Source: Thermoanaerobaculia bacterium (GTDB taxonomy: Bacteria; Acidobacteriota; Thermoanaerobaculia; Multivoradales; JAHZIX01). From it: DNA of 36,606 nt. The stretch is taken from assembly GCA_027069135.1 (NCBI GenBank), contig JALXFE010000578.1, positions 1 to 36,606 of the forward strand. The letters run 5' to 3'. The notes beneath the pieces were generated by a model. It worked only from the letters and a program-made list of their open reading frames with translations, was not told the DNA's origin and did not search any database. Shown piece by piece: positions 10,186 to 19,684 of this stretch. Positions within the stretch are counted from its first letter, which is position 1. Each line of letters starts with the position of its first letter. The position numbers and the translations under genes were made by a program.

Positions 10186-11004
10186 ATGTCTGCTGGATCC
10201 TCGGCTGCTGCGGGTACTCTCGTCCACTACGAAGTTCGGGAGGGAGTAGCGTACTTTACCCTGGATGACGCTCCGGCGAACACCTATACGCACGAAATGA
10301 TGGTGCAGTTGGATGCCGCCATCCTTCGAGCCCGCTTCGATGCGGACGTGCACGTCATCGTCCTCATCGGACAAGGAGAGAAATTCTTCTGCGCCGGTGC
10401 CGATATTTCGATGTTGGCGGACTCGGAGCCCAACTTCAAATATTTCTTCTGCCTCCACGCCAACGAGACCCTCAATCGCTTCGAGCACACTCCCAAGATC
10501 GTGATCGCGGCCCTCAATGGGCATACGGTGGGAGGAGGCTTGGAGATTGCTATGGCGGCGGATATCCGGGTTGCCCGGCAGTCCGGCGGCAAGGTCGGCC
10601 TTCCGGAGATCAATCTTGGCGTGCTCCCGGGTACCGGTGGGACGCAACGCCTCGCCCGCCTTGTGGGCAAGAGCAAAGCCATCGAGCTCATGGTCACCGG
10701 CTCCAACTTCTCTTTCGAGGAAGCCAAGGAGCTGGGCCTCGTGAATCAGATCTTCGACGGTGAAGATCGGGCCGCGTTTCTGGACCAGGTTCACACCTAT
10801 GCCCGGCAATTCTGTCCGCCCCATCGGGCCTCCAAGGCTGCCGGTCGTATCAAACGCTCAGTCCAGGCGGGCATCGAGGTGCCCTTCGAATCTAGCCTGA
10901 GCATCGAGAGGGAGCTTCAACAGCAGCTCTTCGAGAGCTCGGACGCCCGCGAGGGACTCGACTCCTACATCGAAAAGCGCAAGCCCTGCTTTCAAGGTTG
11001 TTGA
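10186..11004 (+). CDS. Enoyl-CoA hydratase/isomerase family protein
   Basis: A 272-residue crotonase-superfamily enzyme, first of a CoA-ester cluster. It has the oxyanion-hole segment GEKFFCAGADI (64-74) and both active-site glutamates of hydratases, Glu120 (VGGGLEIA) and Glu141 (GLPEINLG). The PGTGGTQRL stretch that follows is typical. A ~10-residue N-terminal extension precedes the core, and the loop after the first motif (EPNFKYFFCLHANE) differs from standard short-chain hydratases, so the substrate is open. The start is secured by AAGGAGGTGA (10173-10182), an unusually complete anti-16S match. A thiolase gene follows after 31 bp. The 218-bp region upstream has no gene that I can support. 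Confidence 0.88.
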   Translation: MSAGSSAAAGTLVHYEVREGVAYFTLDDAPANTYTHEMMVQLDAAILRARFDADVHVIVLIGQGEKFFCAGADISMLADSEPNFKYFFCLHANETLNRFEHTPKIVIAALNGHTVGGGLEIAMAADIRVARQSGGKVGLPEINLGVLPGTGGTQRLARLVGKSKAIELMVTGSNFSFEEAKELGLVNQIFDGEDRAAFLDQVHTYARQFCPPHRASKAAGRIKRSVQAGIEVPFESSLSIERELQQQLFESSDAREGLDSYIEKRKPCFQGC

Positions 11005-11035
11005 GCTGGCTATCGACTCCCGGCGCCCCCGGCTT

Positions 11036-12199
11036 GTGCTGGCGGCGCCGGTTCGGACCCCCATTGGAAAGTTCGGCGGTGCCTTGGCCGCCCTCTCCGC
11101 GGCAGAATTAGGCACTGCCGCCGCCTCTGCCTGCCTGGAACGCGGGGGCTGCCCCCCGGAAAGCGTAGATCTGGTCGTCTTCGGCCACGGTCGCCAGGCG
11201 GGGGGAGGACCCAACACCGCTCGCCAGATTGCCTATCGCGCCGGTGTGCCCCAGGAAAATCCCGCCTTTACGGTCAATCAGGCCTGCGCCTCCGGCCTCC
11301 AGGCGGTGTTCAGCGCCGCCCGTCACCTCCTCCTGGGTGAGGCTCAGATCGCCCTCGTCGGTGGCACCGAAAGCATGTCGAACACCCCCTACATGTTGCC
11401 GCGGGCCCGCTGGGGGCATCGACTCGGCCATGCGGAGCTCAGCGACGGCATGTATCGGGACGGATTCGATGACCCTCTCTCGAGGCTGGTCATGGGAGCC
11501 ACCGCCGAGGAGCTGGCGGAGCAGGAAGGCATTTCCCGAGAGGACGCGGACGCCTGGGCCGCTTCGAGCCAACAACGCTGCCAACGGGCCCGGGACGCGG
11601 GTTGGTTTGAGGACGAAATCTGCCCGCTCGTGGTCCCTGGCCGTCGAGGCGAAACGCAGATCGATGCGGACGAGCACCCTAGGGACGACGTGACGCCGCA
11701 ACGCCTCGCCAGGCTCACTCCGGTATTTCGACCGGGAGGCACCGTCACCGCCGGCAACGCTTCGGGGATCACCGACGGAGCCGCCGCCCTACTGTTGGCG
11801 ACCGAACAAGCAGCGGCCGACCACCGCCTCGAACCTTGGGGCTACTTGCGGGATTGGCAGGTTGTCGGTGTCGATCCGCGCATCATGGGTATCGGACCGG
11901 TTCCGGCCATGGCAGCCCTCTTGGAGCGCCAGAAACTATCCTGGGACGCCCTGGATCACATCGAGCTCAACGAGGCCTTTGCCAGCCAAGTCCTGGCATG
12001 CCTCGGCCATTGGGACGTCGACCGGGAGCGAGTCAACCCGGCCGGCGGCGCCATCGCCCTGGGGCACCCCATCGGCTGCACCGGCGCTCGCCTCCTCGTG
12101 ACTCTCCTCCATGGGCTACGGCGCGGCGGTGGAAGCCGGGGAGTCGCGACCCTCTGCGTCTCCGGCGGCATGGGGGCCGCCGCCTTGGTGGAGACCTAG
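11036..12199 (+). CDS. Acetyl-CoA acetyltransferase / thiolase family protein
   Basis: A thiolase, cleaving 3-oxoacyl-CoA with CoA or condensing two acyl-CoAs. The nucleophilic cysteine is Cys84 (NQACASG). NEAF is at 312-315, His344 lies in GHPIGCTGAR and the acid/base Cys374 in CVSGGMG. All catalytic groups are therefore present, and the length is normal for the family. The given GTG start begins the protein just at the first strand (MLAAPVRTPIGKF) and has no Shine-Dalgarno site. The frame stays open upstream through RRPRLVL, and a CTG at 11006 has AAGG 8 nt ahead, overlapping the end of the previous gene. The true start may therefore be a rare CTG. It is cotranscribed with the flanking hydratase genes. 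Confidence 0.92.
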   Translation: MLAAPVRTPIGKFGGALAALSAAELGTAAASACLERGGCPPESVDLVVFGHGRQAGGGPNTARQIAYRAGVPQENPAFTVNQACASGLQAVFSAARHLLLGEAQIALVGGTESMSNTPYMLPRARWGHRLGHAELSDGMYRDGFDDPLSRLVMGATAEELAEQEGISREDADAWAASSQQRCQRARDAGWFEDEICPLVVPGRRGETQIDADEHPRDDVTPQRLARLTPVFRPGGTVTAGNASGITDGAAALLLATEQAAADHRLEPWGYLRDWQVVGVDPRIMGIGPVPAMAALLERQKLSWDALDHIELNEAFASQVLACLGHWDVDRERVNPAGGAIALGHPIGCTGARLLVTLLHGLRRGGGSRGVATLCVSGGMGAAALVET

Positions 12200-12202
12200 G
12201 CC

Positions 12203-12958
12203 TTGCCCATTCGGTGCATGCGAGAGGGCCGAAGGGCCCGCCTGGTTCTCGATCGGCCACCGCTCAATATTCTGGACCTTTCCACCATCGAAGAGCTCGC
12301 GGCGAGCCTCGACGCCCTCGACGACTCGCTGCATGTGGTGCTCCTCGAAGGCGAGGGTGCCCGGGCTTTCTGTGCCGGTGTCGCGATCGAAGACCATGTC
12401 CCGGAGAAGCTCGAGAGCATGCTCGCCTCGTTTCACGGCGTGGTGAGGAAGCTGCGAGCCCTCCCCGCGATCACCCTCGCCGTGGTCCACGGCCACTGCC
12501 TTGGCGGCGGCTGCGAGCTGGCCACATCCTGTGACCTCCTGCTCACTGCCGAAGAGGCTGACTTCGGCCTACCGGAAGTGGAATTAGGCTGCTTCCCGCC
12601 GGTAGCAGCGAGTCTCTTCCCTCGGCGTCTGGGAACTTCGCGGACGCTGGAGCTTCTGTTGACCGGCCGACGCTTCGACGGCCGGCAAGCCCTGGACTTG
12701 GGCTTGGCGACCTGGGCGGTACCGCACAACGAGTTGGCCCAGCGTCGAGAGGAGATTCTCGAAGATCTCACATCCAGGAGCGCCGCCGTCGCCCGTTGGA
12801 TCAAGAAAGCGGTTCGCTGTGGAGAAGCCGCGGACTTCGACACGGCCCTCGCGAAAGCGGAGGAAATCTACATCGACGAGCTCGCTACGAGCCAAGACAT
12901 GCGCGAAGGGCTTGCCGCGTTTCTCGAAAAGCGACCGCCTCGCTGGCGGCATCGCTGA
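12203..12958 (+). CDS. Enoyl-CoA hydratase family; resembles cyclohexadienecarbonyl-CoA hydratase
   Basis: A 251-residue crotonase-superfamily protein. Residues RPPLNILD (18-25), the segment FCAGVAIEDHVPEKLESML (56-74) and ELGCFPPVAASLFPR (127-141) are close to what I remember of Dch-type cyclohexa-1,5-diene-1-carbonyl-CoA hydratases of anaerobic benzoyl-CoA degradation. The two catalytic glutamates are present as Glu105 (GGGCELA) and Glu125 (GLPEVELG). No benzoyl-CoA reductase is in the window, so the substrate is inference. The start is TTG at 12203, 3 bp after the thiolase stop, with GGAG about 9 nt upstream; an ATG at 12218 is the alternative. It is an operon member with the thiolase. Confidence 0.85.
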   Translation: MPIRCMREGRRARLVLDRPPLNILDLSTIEELAASLDALDDSLHVVLLEGEGARAFCAGVAIEDHVPEKLESMLASFHGVVRKLRALPAITLAVVHGHCLGGGCELATSCDLLLTAEEADFGLPEVELGCFPPVAASLFPRRLGTSRTLELLLTGRRFDGRQALDLGLATWAVPHNELAQRREEILEDLTSRSAAVARWIKKAVRCGEAADFDTALAKAEEIYIDELATSQDMREGLAAFLEKRPPRWRHR

Positions 12959-13053
12959 GGCATCAAGACTGGTGCCCCGGAACTGGTACACCGAGATTAA
13001 GGCCCCCTCAAGACTCTGCCTCATTCTGAACCCGACTCTGAGGAGATAAGACC

Positions 13054-13830
13054 ATGTCCGAAACCATCCTTGTGGAACATCTCGACAGCATCGCCCTGCT
13101 GACCATCAACCGCCCCGACAAGCTCAACGCTCTCAACAGCCAGGTTCGCGATGAGTTGCTGGCCGAGCTCGAAAAAGTCGAGAACGACGACCGCCTACGG
13201 GTCGTGGTCGTCACCGGCGCCGGCGAGAAATCCTTCATCGCCGGTGCAGATATCGGCGAGTTTGAAGGACGTTCCGCCTTCGACCAACGCAACGCCATGC
13301 GTTTCCCGAGAATCTTCGATGTCATGGCTTCGTTCCCGAAGCCCGTCATCGCGATGATCAACGGCTTTTGTTTGGGCGGCGGCTGTGAGCTCGCCATGTC
13401 CTGCGATCTGCGGATCGCCTCGGACAAGGCGAGATTCGGGCAACCGGAGATCAAATTGGGCCTCATCCCCGGAGGCGGCGGCACCCAGAGAATGCCTCGC
13501 CTGATCGGCCTCGGCCAGGCCATGCGGATGATGCTCACCGGCGACATGATTGGTGCCGATGAGGCCTTGAGGCTCGGCCTGGTGGAACAGGTCCATCCCC
13601 ATGGGGATCTCCGCGAGAAGACCTTGGAGCTGGCCGGCCGCATCGCCAAGATGAGTCCTCTGACCCTACGGGTCGCCAAGGAAGCGGTCCGCGCCTCCGA
13701 GCGCCTGCCTATCGAGGAGGGCATCCTCTACGAACGGGATCTCTTCTGTCTTTGTTTCTCGACGGAAGACAAAAAGGAAGGCGTCGAGGCTTTTCTCGAG
13801 AAACGCGCTGCCCAATGGAAGGGGCGCTAG
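13054..13830 (+). CDS. Short-chain enoyl-CoA hydratase (crotonase)
   Basis: A 258-residue enzyme with all hallmarks of the canonical crotonase, which hydrates trans-2-enoyl-CoA to 3-hydroxyacyl-CoA (typically EC 4.2.1.17). The oxyanion-hole motif is GEKSFIAGADI (57-67). The catalytic glutamates are Glu112 (LGGGCELAMSCD) and Glu132 (FGQPEIKLG), followed by PGGGGTQR. The C-terminal EGVEAFLEKR is also typical. AGGAGA lies about 8 nt before the ATG. It is separated by 95 bp from the previous hydratase gene but in the same direction, so it completes a hydratase-thiolase-hydratase-hydratase cluster. It ends 4 bp from the convergent DUF309 gene, with no visible terminator between them. Confidence 0.95.
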   Translation: MSETILVEHLDSIALLTINRPDKLNALNSQVRDELLAELEKVENDDRLRVVVVTGAGEKSFIAGADIGEFEGRSAFDQRNAMRFPRIFDVMASFPKPVIAMINGFCLGGGCELAMSCDLRIASDKARFGQPEIKLGLIPGGGGTQRMPRLIGLGQAMRMMLTGDMIGADEALRLGLVEQVHPHGDLREKTLELAGRIAKMSPLTLRVAKEAVRASERLPIEEGILYERDLFCLCFSTEDKKEGVEAFLEKRAAQWKGR

Positions 13831-13834
13831 GCGG

Positions 13835-14239
13835 CTAGCGAACCTCTTCCCGATTGCAGATCTGGATGCGCGGTCGCCCGGGCTCGTTGCCTTCGGGCTC
13901 CTCGAGCCAGCGCTCCCAGGCCACGACATTCTCGATCAGGCAGCCCAACGCCAAGCCGAACCGGGTTGGGAGGAAGACCTGGAGCTGCTGCCGCCCCCGG
14001 GCAAGAACCCGTGCGGCGGGCACCGAGCCTTGCCGATCGAAGAAATGATGAAAACCCACGGCCACCTGAGTCAGACCCTGAAAAAACTCTCGGGGCTCCG
14101 GAAGGTCCGAACGCCAAATCCCTTCCCACGCCTCGTGGGCGGCGAAGAATTGGCCTTCGTTGAAAGACTCGATTCCTTCCAAGAAGAGGCTACGACGGGC
14201 GTCCTCGTCCAGGGACGGTTGTACTTGTTGGCGTTCCAT
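13835..14239 (-). CDS. DUF309 domain protein
   Basis: A 134-residue soluble protein of the DUF309 family, whose function is not established. The characteristic helical motif is present: HEAWEGIW (His35, Glu36, Trp38, Glu39), then FFQGLTQVAVGFHHF. The rest is helical and ends in a short polar tail. The long upstream open frame belongs to another gene's shadow; the ATG at 14239 gives the normal family length. It starts 5 bp after the stop of the AAA+ regulator gene and is probably translated from the same mRNA. Confidence 0.85.
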   Translation of the reverse strand: MERQQVQPSLDEDARRSLFLEGIESFNEGQFFAAHEAWEGIWRSDLPEPREFFQGLTQVAVGFHHFFDRQGSVPAARVLARGRQQLQVFLPTRFGLALGCLIENVVAWERWLEEPEGNEPGRPRIQICNREEVR

Positions 14240-14244
14240 TCTTC

Positions 14245-15150
14245 TCAGGGTAACCCGAATCGGCGTCGTTTCTCCCAAAGGGCCTTGCGACTGATCCCCA
14301 AAATCTCGGCGGCGCGGCTCTGATTGCCTCGCGTATAAGCCAATGTTCGCATCAGATGCCCTTTCTCGAGCTCGGCCAAAGATTCGGGAGGTCCTTCCTC
14401 CCGAGGGGCCTGAGGATCGAGAATCCGCCCTTCGGTAAGGACGAGAGCGCGCTCCAGCACATTGCGCAGCTGACGGATATTGCCCGGCCAAGAATAGCGC
14501 ATCATCCAAGCCTCTGCCTCCGACGAGATCTCGAGGCCCGGTCGTTCGAAGCGCTCCCCGAAGTCGACCAGAATCGAAGCGACCAATGCCGGCAGGTCTT
14601 CGATGCGATCCCGAAGCCGGGGAAGCCGAAAGGCTAGCACTTCCAATCGGTAGAACAGATCCTGCCGAAAGGTCCCCTTACGTACCCGCTCCGGCAAATC
14701 TTCGAAGGCGGTGGCGATGAAGCGCACATCCGCTCGCCGCTCTTCGCCACCCAACGGGGTATATCGGTGCTCCGCGATCAGCCGGAGCAACTTCGGCTGC
14801 ACGGCCAAGGGTAGCTCTTCGACATGATCCAAGACCAGGGTACCGCCGTCGGCCCGGGCCATCCGACCGCTGCTGGCCTCGTCCGCCCCCGTGAAGGCTC
14901 CGCTCTCATAGCCGAAGAGATCGCTCTCAAAAAGACTCGTAGGGGTTCCGGCGGTGTCGAGCTCGACCAGCGGCCCATTTCGCCGTGGCGACGAAAGATG
15001 AATCGCCCGAACGAGAGAGGAGCGCCCGGTCCCCGCATCCCCCAGGATCAGGATCGGAGCCTGTGAAGCAGCGGCGCGCTCCACGCCCCGAAGAAGACGA
15101 CGGAGGATCGCGGACGGATGCACCCAGGAGTCGAGAGCTGTGGTGGTCAC
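14245..15150 (-). CDS. Sigma54-dependent-type AAA+ transcriptional regulator, degenerate ATPase motifs
   Basis: A 301-residue protein with a bacterial enhancer-binding AAA+ domain followed by a Fis-type helix-turn-helix (NQSRAAEILGISRKALWEKR). It has no receiver, PAS or GAF sensor domain. The sigma54-contacting GAFTGA loop is intact (84-89), as are FRQDLFYRL and WPGNIRQLRN. However, the P-loop reads GDAGTGRSS (37-45), with Arg43 for the usual Lys. Walker B is LVLDHV, with His109 for the catalytic Glu. The sensor I region reads IATAFEDL instead of IAATNRDL. ATP hydrolysis may therefore be weak or absent. The start is GTG at 15150, overlapping the rsfS stop as GTGA, which implies coupled translation. 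Confidence 0.85.
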   Translation of the reverse strand: MTTTALDSWVHPSAILRRLLRGVERAAASQAPILILGDAGTGRSSLVRAIHLSSPRRNGPLVELDTAGTPTSLFESDLFGYESGAFTGADEASSGRMARADGGTLVLDHVEELPLAVQPKLLRLIAEHRYTPLGGEERRADVRFIATAFEDLPERVRKGTFRQDLFYRLEVLAFRLPRLRDRIEDLPALVASILVDFGERFERPGLEISSEAEAWMMRYSWPGNIRQLRNVLERALVLTEGRILDPQAPREEGPPESLAELEKGHLMRTLAYTRGNQSRAAEILGISRKALWEKRRRFGLP

Positions 15151-15547
15151 GTAGAGAGCTCGGCGGTGACGTCCGCCGCATCCCCCCATAGACGCTCCAG
15201 AGCGTAGAAACCTCGCCGATCTTCGTCGAAGACGTGGATCAGAAAATCTCCGTAGTCGAGCAAGATCCACTGAGCCTGCTTGGAGCCCTCGATGTGGAGG
15301 GGACGGGCCTTCAGATCCCGCAACCTACGCTCGATGCCATCGGCGATGGCCTGCACCTGCCGTTGGTTGCTGCCACTGCACAGGACGAAGTAGTCGGTGA
15401 AATCACTCACCGGCTCGAGGTGGAGAATTTTGAGATCTTTAGCCTTTTTCTCGAGAGCAGATTCTGTCGCGGCCTTCACCAGGCTTTCAGAATCCAACTC
15501 CTGGGGAGCGGTATCCGTACCGTCGGTCTTTTGCATTGTGGAGCTCA

Positions 15548-15548
<1 letters not shown>
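15147..15548 (-). CDS. rsfS: Ribosomal silencing factor RsfS (Iojap/YbeB)
   Basis: A 133-residue protein of the Iojap family, which binds ribosomal protein uL14 and blocks subunit joining when nutrients run low. The diagnostic stretch DYFVLCSGSNQRQVQAIAD is present, followed by WILLDYGDFLIHVFDEDRRGFYALERLW, here cited only as the family's C-terminal signature around residues 95-122. A ~25-residue polar N-terminal extension precedes the domain. Its ATG shares one base with the nadD stop (TGATG). It is part of the obgE-nadD-rsfS unit, an arrangement found in many bacteria. Confidence 0.95.
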
Positions 15549-17205
<1,657 letters not shown>

Positions 17206-17293
17206 CTATCCATCAGCAGATAGCGGCAGGCACGGTGCGGCCCGGGTCGAAAAAGACTCCGGGCCTCCCAATGGCGGGCACCCCGTGACGCAA

Positions 17294-17345
17294 GTCACCG
17301 TCTTGGGTGTCACCGTGTTGGGCGTCACCGTGTTGGGTGTCACTC
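17294..17345. repeat. 15-bp tandem repeat between rpmA and obgE
   Basis: The unit GTCACCGTGTTGGGT occurs at 17294-17308, 17309-17323 and 17324-17338 with one or two changes, and a partial fourth copy runs into the rpmA stop codon (17340-17342). It lies in the 149-bp rpmA-obgE gap. It looks like replication-slippage sequence; a role in the mRNA is not evident. Confidence 0.8.
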
Positions 17346-17597
17346 TGCGGGGATGATGTTGATGAACTTGCCCCGGCGGCCCCGGTCCTGAAATTGGACG
17401 GTACCGTCGATCTTGGCGAAGAGGGTGTCGTCCTTGCCGCGGCCGACGTTCAGGCCCGGAAAGAAACGAGTTCCCCTCTGTCGCACGAGAATCGATCCAC
17501 CGGTGACCCTTTGGCCCCCAAAGCGTTTGACACCAAGATTCTGGGCATTGGAATCGCGGCCATTGCGGCTAGATCCCTGTCCCTTTTTATGAGCCAT
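17340..17597 (-). CDS. rpmA: 50S ribosomal protein L27 (bL27)
   Basis: An 85-residue basic ribosomal protein. The N-terminus [19 protein letters not shown] and [11 protein letters not shown] are typical; the N-terminal tail of L27 reaches the peptidyl-transferase centre. No cleavable pre-sequence of the Firmicutes type is present. GAGGAG lies 7 nt upstream of the ATG. It follows rplU at 29 bp, the standard rplU-rpmA-obgE order. Confidence 0.97.
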   Translation of the reverse strand: MAHKKGQGSSRNGRDSNAQNLGVKRFGGQRVTGGSILVRQRGTRFFPGLNVGRGKDDTLFAKIDGTVQFQDRGRRGKFINIIPAE

Positions 17598-17626
17598 GAG
17601 CGATCTCCTCGGCTTCTAAGAACGGG

Positions 17627-17944
17627 TCAGGCCTCGATTCCCTCGATCCGGATCCGTAGAAGATCCTGTCGATGGCCTCGAAGGCGACGATACTGCTTGC
17701 GGCGCTTCATCTTGAAGACCAGGACTTTCGGACCACGAATCTCGTTGATCAGCACCCCTTTGACAAGGGCACCTTCGACGACAGGGGCTCCGACTTTGAC
17801 GTCATCTCCGTCCCCCACCGCAAGAACGCGGTCGAATTCGATTCCGTCTCCGCGGGTCTCGACCCCGGAAATCCGCTCTACATCAATCAGGTCGCCGGGC
17901 TGAACCCTATACTGCTTGCCACCTGTCTCTATTACGGCGTACAT
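17627..17944 (-). CDS. rplU: 50S ribosomal protein L21 (bL21)
   Basis: A 105-residue ribosomal protein. The start MYAVIETGGKQYRVQPGD and the C-terminal KMKRRKQYRRLRGHRQ are diagnostic for L21. The ATG at 17944 is chosen over a start 72 nt upstream because it fits the family N-terminus and has AGGAG 8 nt upstream. It is first in the rplU-rpmA-obgE-nadD-rsfS run, with a candidate promoter about 45 bp upstream. Confidence 0.97.
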   Translation of the reverse strand: MYAVIETGGKQYRVQPGDLIDVERISGVETRGDGIEFDRVLAVGDGDDVKVGAPVVEGALVKGVLINEIRGPKVLVFKMKRRKQYRRLRGHRQDLLRIRIEGIEA

Positions 17945-17987
17945 TTGGCACACTCCTACACTGAACCCACGACAGCGTGGAAGGCGG

Positions 17988-18016
17988 AAGCTACCATAAG
18001 CCCAACAGTCGGTCAA
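17988..18016 (-). promoter_or_regulatory. Candidate promoter of the rplU operon
   Basis: On the minus strand TTGACC (18011-18016) and TAGCTT (17988-17993) are spaced 17 bp apart. The -35 matches 5 of 6 consensus bases, but the -10 only 3 of 6. It is placed correctly, about 45 bp ahead of rplU, in the gap shared with the divergent zinc-ribbon gene. Confidence 0.4.
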
Positions 18017-18036
18017 CGATCGGAGGTCAAGAGATC

Positions 18037-18207
18037 ATGGCAGCACCGGAGTATCTAATCTGCCTGGAATGCGAAACTCCCTGCTACAGCTTCGAATGGG
18101 AGAACGACAAGATTACCGAGATCCTCTGCGAGGTTTGCGGCAATGAGGAGTCGGACTCCTTCATCACCGAAGAAGACCTGGAAGCCCTCCATGGCGACCC
18201 TGGCTAG
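18037..18207 (+). CDS. Small zinc-ribbon protein
   Basis: A 56-residue acidic protein starting MAAPEYLICLECETPC. Two CxxC knuckles are visible (Cys9/Cys12 and Cys31/Cys34), with an extra Cys16, so a single zinc ribbon is likely. The C-terminus is acidic (ITEEDLEAL). GGAGG lies 11 nt before the ATG. It is divergent from rplU and converges on the histidine kinase gene. I do not recognise a named family; the compact ribbon could bind nucleic acid or a protein partner, but this is only suggestion. Confidence 0.7.
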   Translation: MAAPEYLICLECETPCYSFEWENDKITEILCEVCGNEESDSFITEEDLEALHGDPG

Positions 18208-18243
18208 CCGGAACCTGCTATAGCTCGTCTCCGGAGCAAGCTC

Positions 18244-19599
18244 TCAAGCGCCGGAGACGCCGGTTTTCGGCAGGAGGAGCCGGACCGTGGTGCCTTCGCC
18301 CGGAGCGCTCTCGACTTCCAGGCGCCCGCCGTGAGCCTGAGCGATCCGCTCGACGATCGCCAAGCCGAGGCCGGTCCCCCCCTTGCGTGTCGAGTAGAAG
18401 AGCTCGAACATCTTGTCTCGCTCCTCCGAAGACATTCCCCGGCCATTGTCGGTGATCTCGAGGGCAACCTCCCCACCGATCACTCGGGCCCTCAGATCGA
18501 CGCGAGCGTCCCCGTCGAGCTCCTGGGTCGCGGCCAGGGCATTATTGAGAAGATTGAGCAATAACTGGCGTAACTGGTCCGGATCGACCGCAACCAGTGC
18601 TCCGCCGGCCTCATCGCTAACCCCGAAGGGGACGTTTTGCGCCTCGAGCTCGCTCCCCATGACACTCGCCGCTTCCTCCAGGAGCCGCCCGGCGGGCACC
18701 GTCTGCATCTCCAGGGGACGATTGCGGGAAAAAGAGAGAAAATCCGTCGCCAAATGCCCGAGTCGCTCGATCTCGCTACGGGTGATGGCCAACAGCCGCC
18801 GACTCGAACGGGCTGGGCCGTCTTCCCCCTCCATCTCCTCTTCCAGCATCTGCATATTCAGATTCAGAGAGTTCAGCGGATTGCGAATCTCGTGAGCCAA
18901 TCCCGCCGCGAGGGTTCCTACGTAGGCCATCCGTTCAGCGCGCTCGGTCTGTTCCTCCAGGCGCTGCGCCCGCTTCAGCAGCAACCACATACCAGCAAAG
19001 GCCGTCAGCAACATGATCAGCGTTGCCGATCCGATGAGCACCGATCGCCGGATCAGGTCATCCCGTAACTCCCCTACGCGGCGCTCCATCTCGACCCGAT
19101 CGAAACGAATACGCAGAAACCCAAGATCTCCGATCCGTTCCTCGATCTCGTAGATCCTCGTGGTCTCCTCCCGTTCCTGATGCAGACGCCCAGGCGAAAG
19201 CTCGCCCGGAACAAAGCCCTCGAGCTCGCCACGGCGCTCGGGGACGACGGTGCGGATCTGCGTCCGGTAGACCACGATCCCCTCGCTATCGGTGACCTCC
19301 ACTTCGTCGACCAGGTCCTGCTGGAGGAGGGTCGAGTCCAAAAAGGTCCGAGTATTTCGGGACACCGCCACCGCAGTGAGCAGATCCTGATCCTTCGTCT
19401 CGGCTGTTTCCGCCAACTCCTCAGCCAGCTCCGAAGCTCCCTGGCGAGCCGTCAGCAGAATGCGATCGACCTCCCTCTGGGACAGCGAGCGCAGAATTAG
19501 CCAAGAGAAAAGACCCAGCTGAAAGAGAACGAAGAGCCCAAAAATCGCCGAGACAATCGGGAACCAACGGCGAATCGGTGAGGTGCGAGAGCTCGGCAT
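18244..19599 (-). CDS. Membrane-bound sensor histidine kinase
   Basis: A 451-residue sensor kinase. TM1 is at about 13-37 and TM2 at about 186-208, flanking a ~150-residue extracytoplasmic region with a PDC/PAS-like pattern (EVTDSEGIVVYRTQ). No clear HAMP domain separates TM2 from the H-box, which is GLAHEIRNPLNSL with phospho-acceptor His236. ATP-binding motifs follow: an N-box near LLNLLNNA (348-355), DNGRG (384-388) and GGTGLGL (407-413). No response regulator gene is adjacent; the AAA+ regulator in the rsfS operon lacks a receiver domain and so is not an obvious partner. The start at 19599 has no good Shine-Dalgarno site; a GTG at 19647 is the alternative. Confidence 0.92.
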   Translation of the reverse strand: MPSSRTSPIRRWFPIVSAIFGLFVLFQLGLFSWLILRSLSQREVDRILLTARQGASELAEELAETAETKDQDLLTAVAVSRNTRTFLDSTLLQQDLVDEVEVTDSEGIVVYRTQIRTVVPERRGELEGFVPGELSPGRLHQEREETTRIYEIEERIGDLGFLRIRFDRVEMERRVGELRDDLIRRSVLIGSATLIMLLTAFAGMWLLLKRAQRLEEQTERAERMAYVGTLAAGLAHEIRNPLNSLNLNMQMLEEEMEGEDGPARSSRRLLAITRSEIERLGHLATDFLSFSRNRPLEMQTVPAGRLLEEAASVMGSELEAQNVPFGVSDEAGGALVAVDPDQLRQLLLNLLNNALAATQELDGDARVDLRARVIGGEVALEITDNGRGMSSEERDKMFELFYSTRKGGTGLGLAIVERIAQAHGGRLEVESAPGEGTTVRLLLPKTGVSGA

Positions 19600-19654
19600 C
19601 TGGAGACGATACCATCGATCCCCGAGAAGAAATCTTCCGCACAACACTAAGATC

Positions 19655-19684
19655 TTGACAAATCTGATGTATTTCGACTAATAT
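19655..19684 (+). promoter_or_regulatory. Candidate sigma70 promoter of hsp20
   Basis: TTGACA (19655-19660, perfect) and TAATAT (19679-19684, 4 of 6) are spaced 18 bp apart in locally AT-rich DNA. It points toward hsp20, with a leader of roughly 135 nt. Confidence 0.55.

Noticed and set aside
18244-19599. Pairing of the histidine kinase with the AAA+ regulator as a two-component system
   Set aside because: The regulator has no receiver domain and lies in a separate, co-directional operon over 3 kb away.
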